Shown here piece by piece: positions 63,637 through 64,000 of a stretch of 64,000 bases of DNA. Position numbers and translations under genes: made by a program. The notes under the pieces are model-generated. The model had not been told where the DNA came from. It did no database searches and saw nothing but the letters and a program-made list of their open reading frames with translations. Source of the DNA: Pseudomonadota bacterium (GTDB taxonomy: Bacteria > Pseudomonadota > Alphaproteobacteria > Rhizobiales > Devosiaceae); contig JAEWGT010000017.1 of the NCBI GenBank assembly GCA_023388175.1, positions 553,360 to 617,359 of the forward strand, read 5' to 3'. Each line of letters opens with the position of its first letter. Position 1 is the stretch's first letter.

Positions 63637-64000
63637 GTGAAGATGTTGTCTTTCGATACACAATTTCAGCTGCCGCCCATGGCGCGGCTTGTGGCCGCCC
63701 TTGCGATTTTCGTCGTCTCAGCGCTGGCCGCGCTTTGGCTTGCCACGGCGCAACCATGGCTGGGCCTGGTTTTGCAGGCTGGTGATGACGGGCTGGTGGT
63801 TCTGGTCGATGTGCAGCGCGGCGATTTGCCGAACGGCTTGCGGCCGGGCTCGCGCATTGCGCGTATCGGCGCTGTCAATCTGCATGCCATGGATGTCATG
63901 GAGGAGCCCGACACACTCAACAGCTATGCGCTGCTCAATGAATTTCGGGCACGGCAGGCAGAGCTGTCAGCCACGCTGAACCAGCCTCAGGTGCTTGTTG
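63637..64000 (+). CDS. membrane sensor protein, N-terminal part (paralogue of the kinase at 295)
   Basis: The open frame from GTG 63637 (or ATG 63643) runs off the window after 121 codons. It has a membrane helix (about 20-38) and then a domain that aligns with residues 20-130 of the kinase at 295: LWLATAQPWLGLVLQ against LWQAGNTPWLGANL, and MEEPDTLNSYALLNEFRARQAEL against LAEPDTLTTFAELNAFYARQDQL. A PDZ-like turn (LRPGSRIARIGAV) lies between. It is very likely another sensor kinase, but the kinase domain is outside the window. Confidence 0.75.
   Translation, partial: MKMLSFDTQFQLPPMARLVAALAIFVVSALAALWLATAQPWLGLVLQAGDDGLVVLVDVQRGDLPNGLRPGSRIARIGAVNLHAMDVMEEPDTLNSYALLNEFRARQAELSATLNQPQVLV

Overview
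The window reads as chromosomal DNA of a free-living, high-GC alphaproteobacterium, probably of the order Hyphomicrobiales. Support comes from the many ABC and TRAP uptake operons, the phn gene order, EF-P lysylation genes, and two families of palindromic intergenic repeats typical of that group. A Devosia-like genus is only a guess, since no rRNA or other marker is present. I see no tRNA, rRNA, CRISPR array, phage or transposase. Genes are tightly packed and no gap exceeds about 240 bases.

0-20 kb: an SDR tail, a NarL-type two-component pair, an Ldh_2-family dehydrogenase, and a three-gene oxygenase set (catalytic subunit without a Rieske cluster, Rieske-bearing reductase, GST) that matches the NdmC/NdmD/NdmE layout. 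Then come fabV, an MscS channel, the EF-P module (epmB, epmA, efp), a DUF892 protein, and a YtfQRT-YjfF sugar importer with its GntR regulator and an acetyl esterase.

20-27 kb: a nucleoside hydrolase, followed by a cofactor F420 block: F420-dependent glucose-6-phosphate dehydrogenase, cofE, a three-part ABC importer and a second F420-type oxidoreductase. This resembles the F420-0 salvage cassette proposed for actinobacteria. The two oxidoreductase genes share an upstream palindrome.

27-52 kb: phosphonate use. Two complete phnCDE importers, phnN, a hexapeptide transferase and a phnFGHIJKLM carbon-phosphorus lyase operon are present, with Pho-box-like repeats in front of three transcription units. 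PhnJ lacks most of the cysteines needed for its radical-SAM cluster. A separate catabolic island lies inside this region (RpiR regulator, N-formylglutamate amidohydrolase-like hydrolase, TRAP transporter, glutamine-synthetase-like ligase, aldehyde and alcohol dehydrogenases) and suggests a gamma-glutamylation route for an amine or amino alcohol.

52-64 kb: a DUF1028 gene divergent from a peptide ABC importer (with a permease-ATPase fusion), a GntR regulator and an M42 peptidase, with paired operators between them. The right end holds three genes for secreted proteins of unknown function, one cut by an in-frame stop, and the start of a sensor protein paralogous to the kinase at the left end.
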